A stretch of 64,000 bases of DNA from Uliginosibacterium sp036017065 (GCF_036017065.1 NZ_JAYXHR010000002.1:558001-622000), one strand, 5' to 3'. Positions 42,586-52,197 are shown, numbered from the stretch's first letter. Notes: generated by a model from the sequence alone, not told the origin. Numbers and translations are program-made.

Positions 42586-43338
42586 ATGAATGCGCCTCTC
42601 AATCCCTTGCGCCCGGCGGATGCCCCGATCGCCCGCGTACGCGGCCTGCACAAGAGCTACCTGCTGGGCGAAGTGAAAGTGCCGGCCTTGCGTGGTGTAG
42701 ATGTCGACATCCCGCGCGGCTGCTTCACGGTGATTGCCGGGCCGTCCGGCAGCGGCAAGAGCACGCTGCTGCATCTGCTGGGTTGCATCGACCGGCCGGA
42801 TGCCGGACGCATCGAGATCGACGGCGTGTCGCCGCAGACGCTGGCCGACGATCAGCTCAGTGAGTTCCGCGCGCGTCGCATCGGTTTCGTGTTCCAGAGC
42901 TTCAACCTGCTGCCGGTGCTGAGCGCGGTGGAGAACGTGGAGTACGCGATGCGCCTGCTCGACCCGGCCCAGGGCCACAGCCCCGCGCAGCGCCGCCAGC
43001 GTGCCCGCGAGTTGCTGGGCGAAGTCGGCCTCGGCGGCATGGAGGACCGTCGCCCCAACCAGCTGTCCGGTGGCCAGCGCCAGCGCGTGGCGATAGCGCG
43101 TGCGCTCGCCAACCGGCCGGACCTAGTGCTGGCAGACGAGCCAACCGCCAACCTCGACGGCCACACCGGCGCCGAGATCATCGCGCTGATGCGCCGCATC
43201 CAGCGCCACACCGGCGCCAGCTTCATCTTCTCCTCGCATGACGCCGGCCTCATCCGCGCGGCGGACGTGTGCATCCGCGTCGCCGACGGGCAGATCGTCG
43301 GTGCCAGCATTCCGGAGGTGCAACATGAACCTGCTTGA
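42586..43338 (+). CDS. ABC transporter ATP-binding protein, LolD/MacB type
   Basis: 250 residues. Walker A GPSGSGKST (52-60), Q-loop VFQSFNLLPVLSAVENVEYAM, ABC signature LSGGQRQRVAIARAL, Walker B DLVLADEPTANLD and the H-loop His in FSSHDAGLIR. FQSFNLLPVLSAVENVE is typical of ATPases that drive FtsX-type mechanotransmission permeases rather than classic importers. Its last codons overlap the permease start at 43325 by 14 bases. Confidence 0.93.
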   Translation: MNAPLNPLRPADAPIARVRGLHKSYLLGEVKVPALRGVDVDIPRGCFTVIAGPSGSGKSTLLHLLGCIDRPDAGRIEIDGVSPQTLADDQLSEFRARRIGFVFQSFNLLPVLSAVENVEYAMRLLDPAQGHSPAQRRQRARELLGEVGLGGMEDRRPNQLSGGQRQRVAIARALANRPDLVLADEPTANLDGHTGAEIIALMRRIQRHTGASFIFSSHDAGLIRAADVCIRVADGQIVGASIPEVQHEPA

Positions 43339-44722
43339 TCTCGCCTGGCGCAACCTGTTGCGCAACCGCCGCCGCAGCCTGCTGACGCTCGGCGCACTGT
43401 GCGTCGGCGCGATGGCGGTGGTGATCTTCGGCGGCTACGTCGCCGCCATGATCAACGTGCTGCAGACCGACACGGTGCGCGACTCCGGCCACCTGCAGAT
43501 CATGCGCAAGGGCTTCCTAGACTTCGGTCGCGGCAACCCGGAGCGCTTCGCGATCCGCGACTACCCGGCGCTGATCAATCGCATCGCCGACGACCCCGAG
43601 CTGAAGCCGATGCTGCGCGTGGCAACACCCATCCTGCGCGTGCAGGGTGTCGCCGGCAACTTCGCGGCTGGTGCCTCCAGCACCTACGCCGGCACCGGCT
43701 GGCAGGTGGCCGAGCGCGACCGCATGCTGGGCTGGGACGGCAATGACCTGGGCCTGCCGCCGCGCGCCAACCGCCTGCAGGCCGACCAGCCGGAGTCCGG
43801 CGTCATCGGCCTGGGCCTCGCGCAGCTGCTGTCCATGTGCCAGGCACTGGAACTGCGCGACTGCGCCATGCCACCGGCAGCGGCCACACAGGACGATGCG
43901 CCGGCCATCGATGCCTCGCTGAGCCAGCTCGCCGCGCAATCGAATGCCACCACCACGCCTGCCGACGCCACCCCGGCCATCGAGCTGCTGTCCGCCACCA
44001 GCGGCGGCGCGCCCAGCGTGGTGCGCATGCAGGTGCTGCGCACCGAGCGACAGGGCGTGCGCGACCTCGACATGGTGTACGCCGCCATGCCGATCGCGCT
44101 GGCCGAACGCTTGGTGTTCGGCCCCGAGGGCAAGGGCGCCTCCGCCATCGTCGTGCAGCTGGAACACACCGAGCAGATTCCGGCGGCGCGTGCGCGCATC
44201 GAGAAGCTGCTGGCGGATTTTCCTGGCGGTGCCGACATGGAGGTACGTGACTTCAAGGACGTGCAGCCGCAGTACAACCAGGTGGTGAACATGTTCAGCG
44301 CGCTGTTCCAGTTCATCGCGTTGCTGATGGGCGCGGTGACGCTGTTCTCGGTCGCCAATGCGGTCGGCATGTCGGTGGGCGAGCGCGTCGGCGAGATCGG
44401 CACGCTGCGCTCGATGGGCTTCAAGCGCCGCCATGTGCGCCGCATGTTCATCCTGGAAGGTGCGCTGATCGGCACCCTGGGTGCGGTGATCGGCGCGGTG
44501 GCCGGGGCGCTGCTCGGCGAGTACGGCATCAACCAGGCCGGCATCACCTGGACGCCGCCCGGCCGCGCCATGCCGGTGCCGGTGGGCGTGGATGCGCTCA
44601 ACCATCCGGAACTGCTGCTCGGCACCGTGCTGATCCTGGCGTTGATCGCCTGCCTGTCGTCGCTGTGGCCCGCCAACCGCGCCGCGAAGATGGAAATCGT
44701 GGAGGCCCTGCGCCATGTCTGA
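43325..44722 (+). CDS. ABC transporter permease, FtsX/LolE type
   Basis: 465 residues. One N-terminal helix after LLDLAWRNLLRNRRRSLLTLGALC, a large periplasmic domain (about 45-310), then three C-terminal helices (FQFIALLMGAVTLFSVANAVGMSVGERVGEIGTLRSMGFKRRHVRRMFILEG, the FtsX coupling helix region). This 1+3 layout is that of LolC/LolE and MacB. An odd feature is a low-complexity Ala/Thr-rich loop in the periplasmic part (AQSNATTTPADATPAIELLSATSGG). The stop overlaps the next start at 44715. Confidence 0.9.
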   Translation: MNLLDLAWRNLLRNRRRSLLTLGALCVGAMAVVIFGGYVAAMINVLQTDTVRDSGHLQIMRKGFLDFGRGNPERFAIRDYPALINRIADDPELKPMLRVATPILRVQGVAGNFAAGASSTYAGTGWQVAERDRMLGWDGNDLGLPPRANRLQADQPESGVIGLGLAQLLSMCQALELRDCAMPPAAATQDDAPAIDASLSQLAAQSNATTTPADATPAIELLSATSGGAPSVVRMQVLRTERQGVRDLDMVYAAMPIALAERLVFGPEGKGASAIVVQLEHTEQIPAARARIEKLLADFPGGADMEVRDFKDVQPQYNQVVNMFSALFQFIALLMGAVTLFSVANAVGMSVGERVGEIGTLRSMGFKRRHVRRMFILEGALIGTLGAVIGAVAGALLGEYGINQAGITWTPPGRAMPVPVGVDALNHPELLLGTVLILALIACLSSLWPANRAAKMEIVEALRHV

Positions 44723-45512
44723 ACGCGTCTTAAAACGCACAGTGTGTGCGGCCGGCCTTGCCTTGCTGGCAGTCGTCTCCACTCCCATCGCCGGCGCCCG
44801 CGAGCGCACGGCGGTGGAGATCCTCGAAGCCGCCGACGCGGTGCGCAACCCGCCCGGCAGCTTCTCGGTGAAGACCCAGCTCACCGAGTACCGCCAGGGC
44901 AAGCAGAGCGCCAACTCCACGCTGACGGTCTTCGCCAAGCCGAACAGTGGCAACGGCCAGTACCGCAACCTGATCCGCTTCGTGGCACCGGCGCGCGACA
45001 CCGGCAAGCTGATGCTGCGCAATGGCATGGACCTGTGGTTCTACGACCCGGTCAACCGCGCCAGCGTGCGCATCTCGCCACAGCAGCGCCTGCTCGGCCA
45101 GGCCTCCAACGGCGACGTGATGACCACGCGGCTGGCGCGCGACTACGAGGCGAGTCTCGCCGGTCGCGAGAGCGTGAAGGACGGCGAGGGCGCACAGCGC
45201 GACACGCTGCGCCTGAAGCTCGTCGCACAGCGCGAGGACGTGGCCTATGCCCGCGTCGACTACTGGGTGGATGCCGTCAACGACCGCCCGGTGATGGCGC
45301 GCTACTACACCGCCGAGGAGCGCCTGCTGAAGACCGCCTACTTCCGCAAGTACCAGGAGGCGATGGGCACGCTGCGGCCGATCGAGACGGTGATCATCGA
45401 CGGCCTGGATAGCAGCTGGGTGACGGTGATGCAGACCACCGGCCACACGCCGCGCGAGATCCCGGACGAGTGGCTGCAGCGCGATTACCTGCCGCGCTTC
45501 GCGGCGGACTGA
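44715..45512 (+). CDS. LolA-like outer-membrane lipoprotein-sorting protein
   Basis: 265 residues with a signal peptide (about 1-27, ending AGA). The body is an open beta-barrel of the LolA/LolB superfamily: FSVKTQLTEYRQGKQSANSTLTVFAKPN, LIRFVAPARDTGKLMLRNGMDLWFYDPVNRASVRISPQQRLLGQASNGDV, VDYWVDAVNDRPVMARYYTAEERLLKTAYF. In PF17131-like proteins this fold carries acyl chains across the periplasm. It overlaps the permease by 8 bases and precedes the barrel gene by 3, so all five genes form one transcript. Confidence 0.87.
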   Translation: MSERVLKRTVCAAGLALLAVVSTPIAGARERTAVEILEAADAVRNPPGSFSVKTQLTEYRQGKQSANSTLTVFAKPNSGNGQYRNLIRFVAPARDTGKLMLRNGMDLWFYDPVNRASVRISPQQRLLGQASNGDVMTTRLARDYEASLAGRESVKDGEGAQRDTLRLKLVAQREDVAYARVDYWVDAVNDRPVMARYYTAEERLLKTAYFRKYQEAMGTLRPIETVIIDGLDSSWVTVMQTTGHTPREIPDEWLQRDYLPRFAAD

Positions 45513-45515
45513 GCG

Positions 45516-46850
45516 ATGCTGTGGAGTTCGATGCTGCAGCGCTCTTCGCTGCGACTGCACCATGCATTGCTGCTGGCCGCGTGGGGGCTGTCGTCCCACG
45601 CCGCGGCACAGACCGCCGCGCCAGCGGATGCGCCGGCCTTCGATCCCCTCGCCCTGCAGGTCCAGCCGGCCGAAGCCGGTACGCGCATCGGCCTGCGCAT
45701 GGAAGCCTGGGCGCAGGGTGTGGACCTGCGTGACGGCGCGTCGGCCAGCGACGATGTGCTGGGCCGCGCGGTGCTGGATTTCCGCCGCGAGTGGCGCCTC
45801 GGCGAATCCCTGCGTGCCGGCTTCTCCGACCGCATGGAAGCCGTGGAGGGCAACGGCGATGCGGCCGACCGCCAGCGCAACGCGTTGCGCGAGCTGTACC
45901 TCAACTGGCAGGCCACGCCGTCCTGGTACCTCGACGCCGGCCGCATCAACCTGCGTCAGGGTGTGGCGCTGGGCTACAACCCGACCGACTGGCTGCGCGA
46001 GAACGCGGTGGTGATGCGCAGCTCGCAGAACCCGGCGGCGCTGCGCGAGAACCGGCTGGGCGCGGTGATGCTGCGGGCGCAGGCGGTGGATGCGCGGGGC
46101 TCGGCGCAGCTGGCGCTGATACCGCAGCTCAGCGATGAGGACACGTCCGGCTCCCGTTTCGACGACCAGTTCTGGTCGCTGGGGCTGGAGCGCACCAACC
46201 GCCATCGCGCGGCCTTTCTGCGCATCTCGCCACGCACCGGCGAGCGCGTCGTGGGCGACCTCACCGCCTTCGCGCGTGCCGGCGACGCGCCGCAACTCGG
46301 CAGCAACCTGTCGTACACCGCCAGCGATTCGCTGATCCTGCAGATGGAGTGGAGCGGTGGCCGGCGTGCGGCGCTGCCCGCAGCGGGGCAGGCGCAAGGC
46401 GGAACGGGCTGGTTCAACCGGCTCGCCGTCGGTGGCTCATGGACCTCGCCCGTGGGGCTGGTGTTGACGCTGGAGCATCACTACGCGGGCGATGCGCTGA
46501 ACGAGGCGGACTGGAACGCCTGGCGCGCCGTACAGGGCAGCGGCGCCCGCGCTCTGGGCGAGCTGCGACGCGGCGTCACCGAGCGACAGGACCTGCTGGT
46601 GCGCCACTACTGGTTCGGCCGCGCGGCCTGGGACCGGGCCTTCGGCGTGGAGCCGCTGGAGCTCAGCGCCTTCGTGCGCCGCAATGCCTACGACCACAGC
46701 AGCATGCTGCAGGTGGAAGGCACCTGGCACGTGAGCGACCGGCTGGATGTCAGCGCGATGTTCAACCGCATGATCGGCAGCGACAGCAGCGAGTTCGGCG
46801 CCTCGCCGGTGCGCTCGGCCCTGGCGGTGTACCTGCGCTGGTTCCTGTAA
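45516..46850 (+). CDS. Outer-membrane beta-barrel protein of the Lol-like operon
   Basis: 444 residues: signal peptide (LHHALLLAAWGLSSHAAAQ), then a protein dominated by alternating amphipathic beta strands (GTRIGLRMEAWAQGVDL, ELYLNWQATPSWYLDAGRINLRQG, SLILQMEWSGGRRAALP, LDVSAMFNRMIGSDSSEFG) and ending VYLRWFL, a terminal aromatic as required for BAM insertion. It resembles porin-like barrels of 16-18 strands; the sequence is not one I can name. The MLWSS start at 45516 has an in-frame ATG at 45531 as an alternative. It ends 21 bases from the convergent GT25 gene. Confidence 0.75.
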   Translation: MLWSSMLQRSSLRLHHALLLAAWGLSSHAAAQTAAPADAPAFDPLALQVQPAEAGTRIGLRMEAWAQGVDLRDGASASDDVLGRAVLDFRREWRLGESLRAGFSDRMEAVEGNGDAADRQRNALRELYLNWQATPSWYLDAGRINLRQGVALGYNPTDWLRENAVVMRSSQNPAALRENRLGAVMLRAQAVDARGSAQLALIPQLSDEDTSGSRFDDQFWSLGLERTNRHRAAFLRISPRTGERVVGDLTAFARAGDAPQLGSNLSYTASDSLILQMEWSGGRRAALPAAGQAQGGTGWFNRLAVGGSWTSPVGLVLTLEHHYAGDALNEADWNAWRAVQGSGARALGELRRGVTERQDLLVRHYWFGRAAWDRAFGVEPLELSAFVRRNAYDHSSMLQVEGTWHVSDRLDVSAMFNRMIGSDSSEFGASPVRSALAVYLRWFL

Positions 46851-46871
46851 GCAGGCGCCGGCCGGCTTGCC

Positions 46872-47720
46872 TCAGGACGCCTCCTTGCCGGTCGCCAGGG
46901 AAACGGCGCCGGGGCTGCCGCGCCGAAGCGCCATGAAGGTCCACCGCAACATCCTGCGGCCCATCCATTGCAGGCGCCGCATGTCCTGCGGCCAGCGCCG
47001 GACCTCGCGCGCCAGCATGGTGGCGATGGACTGGCGCGGGCGCTTGCGGTTGCCGATCGTCGAAGTGCAGGGCAGTTCGCGGATCACGTGCGGTTCCACG
47101 CCGAACATGCGCAGGCCATGCACCCACTCCATGTCGATGGCATCGTCGATCGCGCAGTACATCTGCTGCGTGGTTTCCAGCAGCCGCCGTGCAGCGTGAC
47201 GGGTCAGGACATAGCCCTGCGTCCCGCGCGGCTGGTCCAGGTATTCGACCAGCCAGCGTTGCTCGCGCAACGGCAGGTGGCGCAGGCTGCGACGTTCGAA
47301 CACGCCGTACAGGCGCACCAGGTCCCAGTCCTGCGACTGGGCCAGCAGCGAGGCCAGTACCTGCGGAAGGCGGTCATCCAGTGCGACGTCGTCCTCCAGC
47401 ACGCAGCAGTACTCGCGCGTGCTGGCCAGGAAGTCCTGCCAGATCCCGCGGTGCGACAGGTAGCAACCGGCTTCGCCGGGACGCATGTCGTAGCCGAACA
47501 GGGCCAGGCGGCGGTCGCGGTCGTAGCTCTCCGGGAAGCCCTCGGAGAAATCGGGCTCCACCGCGTCGACGAATGCGAATGGCAGGCCGAGTCGGTTGAA
47601 CTCGGCGCTCATTGCGCTGCGCCGCACGCTGGCGCGGCGCAATGAAAGGCACTGCAGGGGCAGCATGCTGGCCGGCAGCCCATGCGGCAGCGGCACGACT
47701 GCATCGTGCGGGTGTGGCAT
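46872..47720 (-). CDS. Glycosyltransferase family 25 (LPS-type)
   Basis: 282 residues. PLQCLSLRRASVRRSAMSAEFNRLGLPFAFVDAVEPD is the usual GT25 start (name: residues, ranking and nucleotide site), GEAGCYLSHRGIWQDFLASTREYCCVLEDDVALDD carries the conserved cysteine-serine-histidine and EDD motif, and GTQGYVLTRHAARRLLE the acceptor half. GT25 enzymes add galactose or similar sugars in LPS core and collagen-like glycosylation. The ATG at 47720 has a strong GGAGGAG site. A basic C-terminus (RRWPQDMRRLQWMGRRMLRW) may bind the membrane. Confidence 0.88.
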   Translation of the reverse strand: MPHPHDAVVPLPHGLPASMLPLQCLSLRRASVRRSAMSAEFNRLGLPFAFVDAVEPDFSEGFPESYDRDRRLALFGYDMRPGEAGCYLSHRGIWQDFLASTREYCCVLEDDVALDDRLPQVLASLLAQSQDWDLVRLYGVFERRSLRHLPLREQRWLVEYLDQPRGTQGYVLTRHAARRLLETTQQMYCAIDDAIDMEWVHGLRMFGVEPHVIRELPCTSTIGNRKRPRQSIATMLAREVRRWPQDMRRLQWMGRRMLRWTFMALRRGSPGAVSLATGKEAS

Positions 47721-47898
47721 TTCCGTCTCCTCCCGTGCGCGCAGATCGGGTCTGCGCTGCTTCTTCGTGCTGCCATCAAGGGCAGCTCGTCTTGCGTGGC
47801 CGCAAGCGTGGCACGGGGGAAACGGGATGCGTCGGGCTAGTTGGCGGTGTTCGTGGCAGGAGACACGTTGCCGCACTGCACGGTGCGGGCGCTGCGCG

Positions 47899-48456
47899 TC
47901 AGCGACGCACGGCGTGCTCGGACTCGACCAGCTCCTGGCGGATCTTCCAGCTGCCGTTGCGCTTGCTGAGGATCACGCGCTTGTACGCGGTGCTCATCAG
48001 GCCCATGTCGACGTAGTGCTGGGTGAAGCGCGCGGTGGCCAGCTCGCCGCTGTAGCGCACGCTCATGTCGCTGATCAGCACGTGACGCATCGGTTGCGTC
48101 TGCAGGCGCTCGCGACGCTGCTGCATCCACTCCGCGCGCGAGCGGCCGCCGGTGGGGACAAAGTCGTCCGCGTAGTGGGCGAGATAGGCCTCGACGTCGC
48201 TGCGGTCCCATGCCGAGGCCCAGGCACGCAGGGTGTCCTCGACGGCAATCGGCGACGCATGCGTTGCGTTCGCAACGCTGTGCGACACCGGTACCGCCAT
48301 GGCGATCAGTGGCTCCGCCTGAGCCTGCCGGTGGGCCAGGCCCCACAGCAGGCCGGCTACGGTGACCAGCACGCAGAAGCGCCGGAGGTTGCGGGTGCGC
48401 GCAAGGTCCGCGCGCACCGGTTCGTGTTCTTCAGAAGCCGTCTTGTTGCCAAACAT
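47899..48456 (-). CDS. Membrane-anchored Cds6/NTF2-like protein
   Basis: 185 residues: one membrane helix (about 28-42, FCVLVTVAGLLWGLAH) and a C-terminal SnoaL/NTF2-fold domain matching the Cds6 module (VEDTLRAWASAWDRSDVEAYLAHYADDFVPTGGRSRAEWMQQRRERL then YKRVILSKRNGSWKIRQE). In L,D-transpeptidases this module follows the catalytic domain; here it stands alone, so it probably binds peptidoglycan or protects an envelope protein rather than cross-links. The ATG at 48456 is favoured by CAGGTG upstream; 48474 is an alternative. Confidence 0.75.
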   Translation of the reverse strand: MFGNKTASEEHEPVRADLARTRNLRRFCVLVTVAGLLWGLAHRQAQAEPLIAMAVPVSHSVANATHASPIAVEDTLRAWASAWDRSDVEAYLAHYADDFVPTGGRSRAEWMQQRRERLQTQPMRHVLISDMSVRYSGELATARFTQHYVDMGLMSTAYKRVILSKRNGSWKIRQELVESEHAVRR

Positions 48457-48706
48457 TTCACACCTGCCTTTCATCCCTTGCCTGCTCGACGCATGCCTCC
48501 GGATGTTCCGGATCTCGTCGCGGGATTTCCTTGTTGCGGATCAGTGTGCCTGCGACCTGAGAGCGGCCAGCGTGACGACTTCGCGCTGACCCGCAGATTT
48601 GTCACACTGTCACGATCGTCCGGAGCAGGATTTCCGGTGCAAATACTCTTGCGCGAAGCACCGTGTAGGAAGAATTCAGACAAACAGGCATTCATCGCCC
48701 GCCTTC

Positions 48707-50278
48707 ATGCAAAGACGTGATCTGCTCAAGCTGCTGGTGGCCTCGGCCATGGCGCCGACGGCATCCGGCCTGCTCGCCGCGGTACCACGCTTCAGGGACG
48801 ATCCCTTCGCGCTGGGCGTGGCCAGTGGCGCGCCGGATCATCGCAGCGTGGTGCTGTGGACGCGGCTCGTCCATGCCGGCCTGCTGGAGGCGCCGGCCAT
48901 CGAGCGCGCGCCGATGGCCGTGCGCTGGGAGCTGGCGGAGGACGAGCACTTCCGTCGTGGCCTGCGCAGTGGCGAGGCCACCGCGCTGCCGCAGTTCGGC
49001 CATGCCGTGCATGTGGAAGTGGACGGCCTGGCGGCGGACCGCTGGTACCACTACCGCTTCAGCGCGGGTGATGCCGTCAGCATCACCGGCCGCACCCGCA
49101 CGCTGCCGGCACCCGAAGTGCTGGCGCCGCGCCTGCGGTTCGGCATTGCGTCCTGCCAGCACTGGAACGATGGCTACTACGCGGCCTGGCGCCACCTGCT
49201 CGCCGAGCAGCCGGACCTCGTGCTGTTCGTCGGCGACTACATCTACGAGTCGGCCAGCCGCAAGGACGCGGTGCGTGCCCACCCGCTGAAGGTGCCGTAC
49301 CGGCTGGCGGACTACCGCCTGCGCTACCAGCTCTACCGCAGCGACCCGCATCTGCAGGCCATGCATGCGGCATGCCCCTGGCTGGTGACCTGGGACGACC
49401 ACGAGGTGCTGAACAACTACGCCGGCCTGCAGGGTGGCGCGAAGGGTCCGGCCGACCCGGCGGCCTTCGCGTCCCGCCGCGCCGCCGCCTACCAGGCCTG
49501 GTACGAGCACATGCCGGTGCGCGCCAGCGTGCTGCTGCGCGGCCTGGACGGACTGGGCAGGCCGGACGCCCTGCGCATCTACGGCCGCTTCGACGTCGGC
49601 CGGCTGGCGAGCTTCCACCTGCTGGACGATCGCCAGTACCGCGACTGGCAGGCCTGCCGCGACCCGGAGAACGGTGGCGATCCGGTGGAGCCGGCGCTAT
49701 GCGCCGAATGGGCCGACCCGCGGCGTACCTTGCTGGGCGACGAGCAGGAAAGCTGGCTGCACGCCGGCCTGCGTCGCGACGTGCAACGCGGCACGCGGTG
49801 GACGGTGATCGCGCAGCAGACGCAGTTCACGCCGCGCGACAGCAAGATCGGCAAAGGCGAGCGCTACGGCACCGACAACTGGAACGGCTACCCGGCGGCG
49901 CGCGAGCGGCTCATCGGCAGCCTGCTGGGCAGCAAGCCGGCCAATCCCGTGTTCGTCGGCGGCGACATCCACCAGAACTGGGTGGCCGATGTGCGCGCCC
50001 GGCCCGACGGCCCGGCCATCGCCGCCGAGTTCATCGGCACCAGCATCAGCTCCGCCAGCGGCCAGGCGCAGGCGCGGCTGGACGCCACCGTGCGCGAGAA
50101 CCCGCACTGCCATTTCGCCAGCAGCGAGGTGCGCGGCTACGGCCTGGTGGAGCTCACGCCACAACGCTGGACCACCACCCTGCGCGGACTGGACGACGTG
50201 AGCCGCGAGGACAGCGGCGTACGCACGCTGGCGAGCTTCGTGGTGGAGGACGGCAAGGCCGGGGTGCAACGGGCGTAG
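48707..50278 (+). CDS. PhoD-type alkaline phosphatase/phosphodiesterase (Tat-exported)
   Basis: 523 residues. The N-terminus MQRRDLLKLLVASAMAPTASGLLA has the twin-arginine motif. The PhoD N-terminal domain is FALGVASGAPDHRSVVLWTRL; the metal centre includes FGIASCQHWNDGYY, LFVGDYIYE, TWDDHEVLNNYAG and FVGGDIHQNW. PhoD enzymes hydrolyse phosphate mono- and diesters, often under phosphate limitation; no Pho box was sought successfully upstream. The ATG at 48707 is the start that places the twin arginines at positions 3-4. Confidence 0.92.
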   Translation: MQRRDLLKLLVASAMAPTASGLLAAVPRFRDDPFALGVASGAPDHRSVVLWTRLVHAGLLEAPAIERAPMAVRWELAEDEHFRRGLRSGEATALPQFGHAVHVEVDGLAADRWYHYRFSAGDAVSITGRTRTLPAPEVLAPRLRFGIASCQHWNDGYYAAWRHLLAEQPDLVLFVGDYIYESASRKDAVRAHPLKVPYRLADYRLRYQLYRSDPHLQAMHAACPWLVTWDDHEVLNNYAGLQGGAKGPADPAAFASRRAAAYQAWYEHMPVRASVLLRGLDGLGRPDALRIYGRFDVGRLASFHLLDDRQYRDWQACRDPENGGDPVEPALCAEWADPRRTLLGDEQESWLHAGLRRDVQRGTRWTVIAQQTQFTPRDSKIGKGERYGTDNWNGYPAARERLIGSLLGSKPANPVFVGGDIHQNWVADVRARPDGPAIAAEFIGTSISSASGQAQARLDATVRENPHCHFASSEVRGYGLVELTPQRWTTTLRGLDDVSREDSGVRTLASFVVEDGKAGVQRA

Positions 50279-50307
50279 GCGGGGCCGCCGGGTCTGGCGG
50301 CCGCTGC

Positions 50308-52197
50308 TCAGCGCGCCATCTGCCCGCCCGTCGTGCTCGACGCCTCCGCCTCCGGCGCGGCGTCCCAGCCGTGTTGCGCCTGGCCGAGATGGAAGGCTTC
50401 GGCGTCCTCGCGCATCAGGGCCTCCACGTCGGCGGTCTGCTTGCCGAGCTGGGTGCGGTAGATCTCGAGGTTGCCCCAGTACGGCTCCAGGCGGTCGATG
50501 AGGTCGTTGTCGTAGTAGGAGAAGAGCTGGGCCGCGCGGTGGGCCTGGTGGGCGCGCATGCCGAGCAGGCGCAGCGTGCGGGCGCCGAGATTCACCGCGC
50601 CGGCAAAGGTCTCGCGCTCGATGACGTCGGCGCCCAGCTTGCGCAGTTCGTAGAGGTGACGACGGTCATAGGCGCGGGCCAGGATCCTGAGCTGCGGGAA
50701 ATGCTTGCGGGCGGACTCGACGATCTCGCTGGTGCGGGCTTCGTCGTCGATGGCAATCACCAGCGCCTGTGCCGTCTCGGCGCCGGCTGCGCGCAGCAGG
50801 TCCATGCGCGAGGCGTCACCGTAGTTCGCCTGGTTGCCGGCGCGACGCACCAGGTCGATCTGGTCGGCGCTGTGGTCCAGCACGCTGCTGCGATAGCCAT
50901 TGGCGCGCAGCAGGCGGCCGACGATCTGCCCGAAGCGGCCGAAGCCGGCGATGATGACCTGCGGATGCTGGTTGTCGATCTTCTCGTCCGGCCGCGGCTT
51001 GCGCGCCGGCTTGCCGCGCAGGCGCTGGGCGAGCATGAAGAGCAGCGGCGTCGCGGCCATCGACAGCGCGACGGCCAGCACCAGTGGGCCGGTGATGCCG
51101 GCGTCCAGCACGTTCACCGATTCCGCGAAGGCGAACAGCACGAAGGCGAACTCGCCACCCTGCGCGAGGCACAGGGCCAGCAGCAGCGCATCGGCATGGC
51201 CGTCGCGGAACAAGCGGGCCAGCACATACAGCACCGTCGTCTTGATGGCGATCAGCGCGACCACCAGGGCAAGGATCAGCAGCGGTTGTGCGGCCAGCAG
51301 GGCGAAGTCGATGCTGGCGCCGACCGAGATGAAGAACAGGCCGAGCAACAGGCCACGGAAGGGCTCGATGTCGGTTTCCAGCTCGTGGCGGAACTCGCTG
51401 TCGGCCAGCACCACGCCGGCCACGAACGCCCCCAGCGCGGCGGACAGGCCCACCGCCTGCATCAGCAGCGCGACGGCGACCACCAGCAGCAGGGCGGTGG
51501 CGGTGAAGATCTCGCGCAGGCCGGTGCTGGCGATGTAGCGGAACACCGGCCGCAGCGCGTAGCGCCCCGCCACCACGATGCCGGCAACCGCCCCCAGCAC
51601 CACCAGGGCCTGTGCCCAGTCCGGCAGGCCGCCGATCAGGCTGTGGCCATGCGGGGCCGCCGCGTCGGCCACCACCGCCTGGGTGGCGAGCAGCGGCAGC
51701 AGGGCCAGCATGGGAATCACCGCGATGTCCTGGAACAGCAGCACCGAGAACGCCGCGCGGCCCGGCTGCGAACTGTCCAGCCCGCGCTCGCGCAGCGACT
51801 GCAGCACGATGGCGGTGGAGGACATGGCGGCGATCATGCCGACGGCCAGCGCGTGCTGCCACGGCAATCCGCAGGCCAGCGCGACAGCCGCCACCGCCAG
51901 CGTCGTGACCACCACCTGCCCACCGCCCAGGCCGAGGATCGCGGCGCGCATCTGCCACAGGTAGCTGGGGCGGATTTCCAGGCCGATGAGGAACAGCATG
52001 ATGACCACGCCGAATTCCGCGACGTGCATCACGCCCTCCGGCTCGCCGAGCAGGCCCAGCACATGCGGGCCGATCAACGCCCCGGCGATCAGGTAGCCCA
52101 GCACCGAGCCGAGGCCGAGCCGCTTGGCGAGCGGCACCGACACTACCGCCGCGGCGAGGAAGATGCAGGCTTGCGCCAGCCAGGAGCCTTGATCCAT
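50308..52197 (-). CDS. kefC: KefB/KefC-type glutathione-gated K+ efflux antiporter (CPA2)
   Basis: 629 residues: about 12 helices in 1-390 (LGLGSVLGYLIAGALIGPHVLGL, EFGVVIMLFLIGLEIRPSYLW, LQDIAVIPMLALLP with the conserved Gln-Asp), then a cytoplasmic RCK/TrkA-N Rossmann domain (VIIAGFGRFGQIVGRLLRANG, about 405-520). Glutathione adducts open KefC to acidify the cytoplasm and protect against electrophiles. The RCK glycine motif and the Gln-Asp pair in the membrane are intact. It follows the ancillary oxidoreductase gene by 33 bases, which supports the Kef assignment over a plain Na+/H+ antiporter. Confidence 0.9.
   Translation of the reverse strand: MDQGSWLAQACIFLAAAVVSVPLAKRLGLGSVLGYLIAGALIGPHVLGLLGEPEGVMHVAEFGVVIMLFLIGLEIRPSYLWQMRAAILGLGGGQVVVTTLAVAAVALACGLPWQHALAVGMIAAMSSTAIVLQSLRERGLDSSQPGRAAFSVLLFQDIAVIPMLALLPLLATQAVVADAAAPHGHSLIGGLPDWAQALVVLGAVAGIVVAGRYALRPVFRYIASTGLREIFTATALLLVVAVALLMQAVGLSAALGAFVAGVVLADSEFRHELETDIEPFRGLLLGLFFISVGASIDFALLAAQPLLILALVVALIAIKTTVLYVLARLFRDGHADALLLALCLAQGGEFAFVLFAFAESVNVLDAGITGPLVLAVALSMAATPLLFMLAQRLRGKPARKPRPDEKIDNQHPQVIIAGFGRFGQIVGRLLRANGYRSSVLDHSADQIDLVRRAGNQANYGDASRMDLLRAAGAETAQALVIAIDDEARTSEIVESARKHFPQLRILARAYDRRHLYELRKLGADVIERETFAGAVNLGARTLRLLGMRAHQAHRAAQLFSYYDNDLIDRLEPYWGNLEIYRTQLGKQTADVEALMREDAEAFHLGQAQHGWDAAPEAEASSTTGGQMAR

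Noticed and set aside
50283..50302. Hairpin GGCCGCC/GGCGGCC between PhoD and kefC as a terminator
   Set aside because: The stem is only 7 bp and no T tract follows on either strand; in DNA this GC-rich such hairpins arise by chance.
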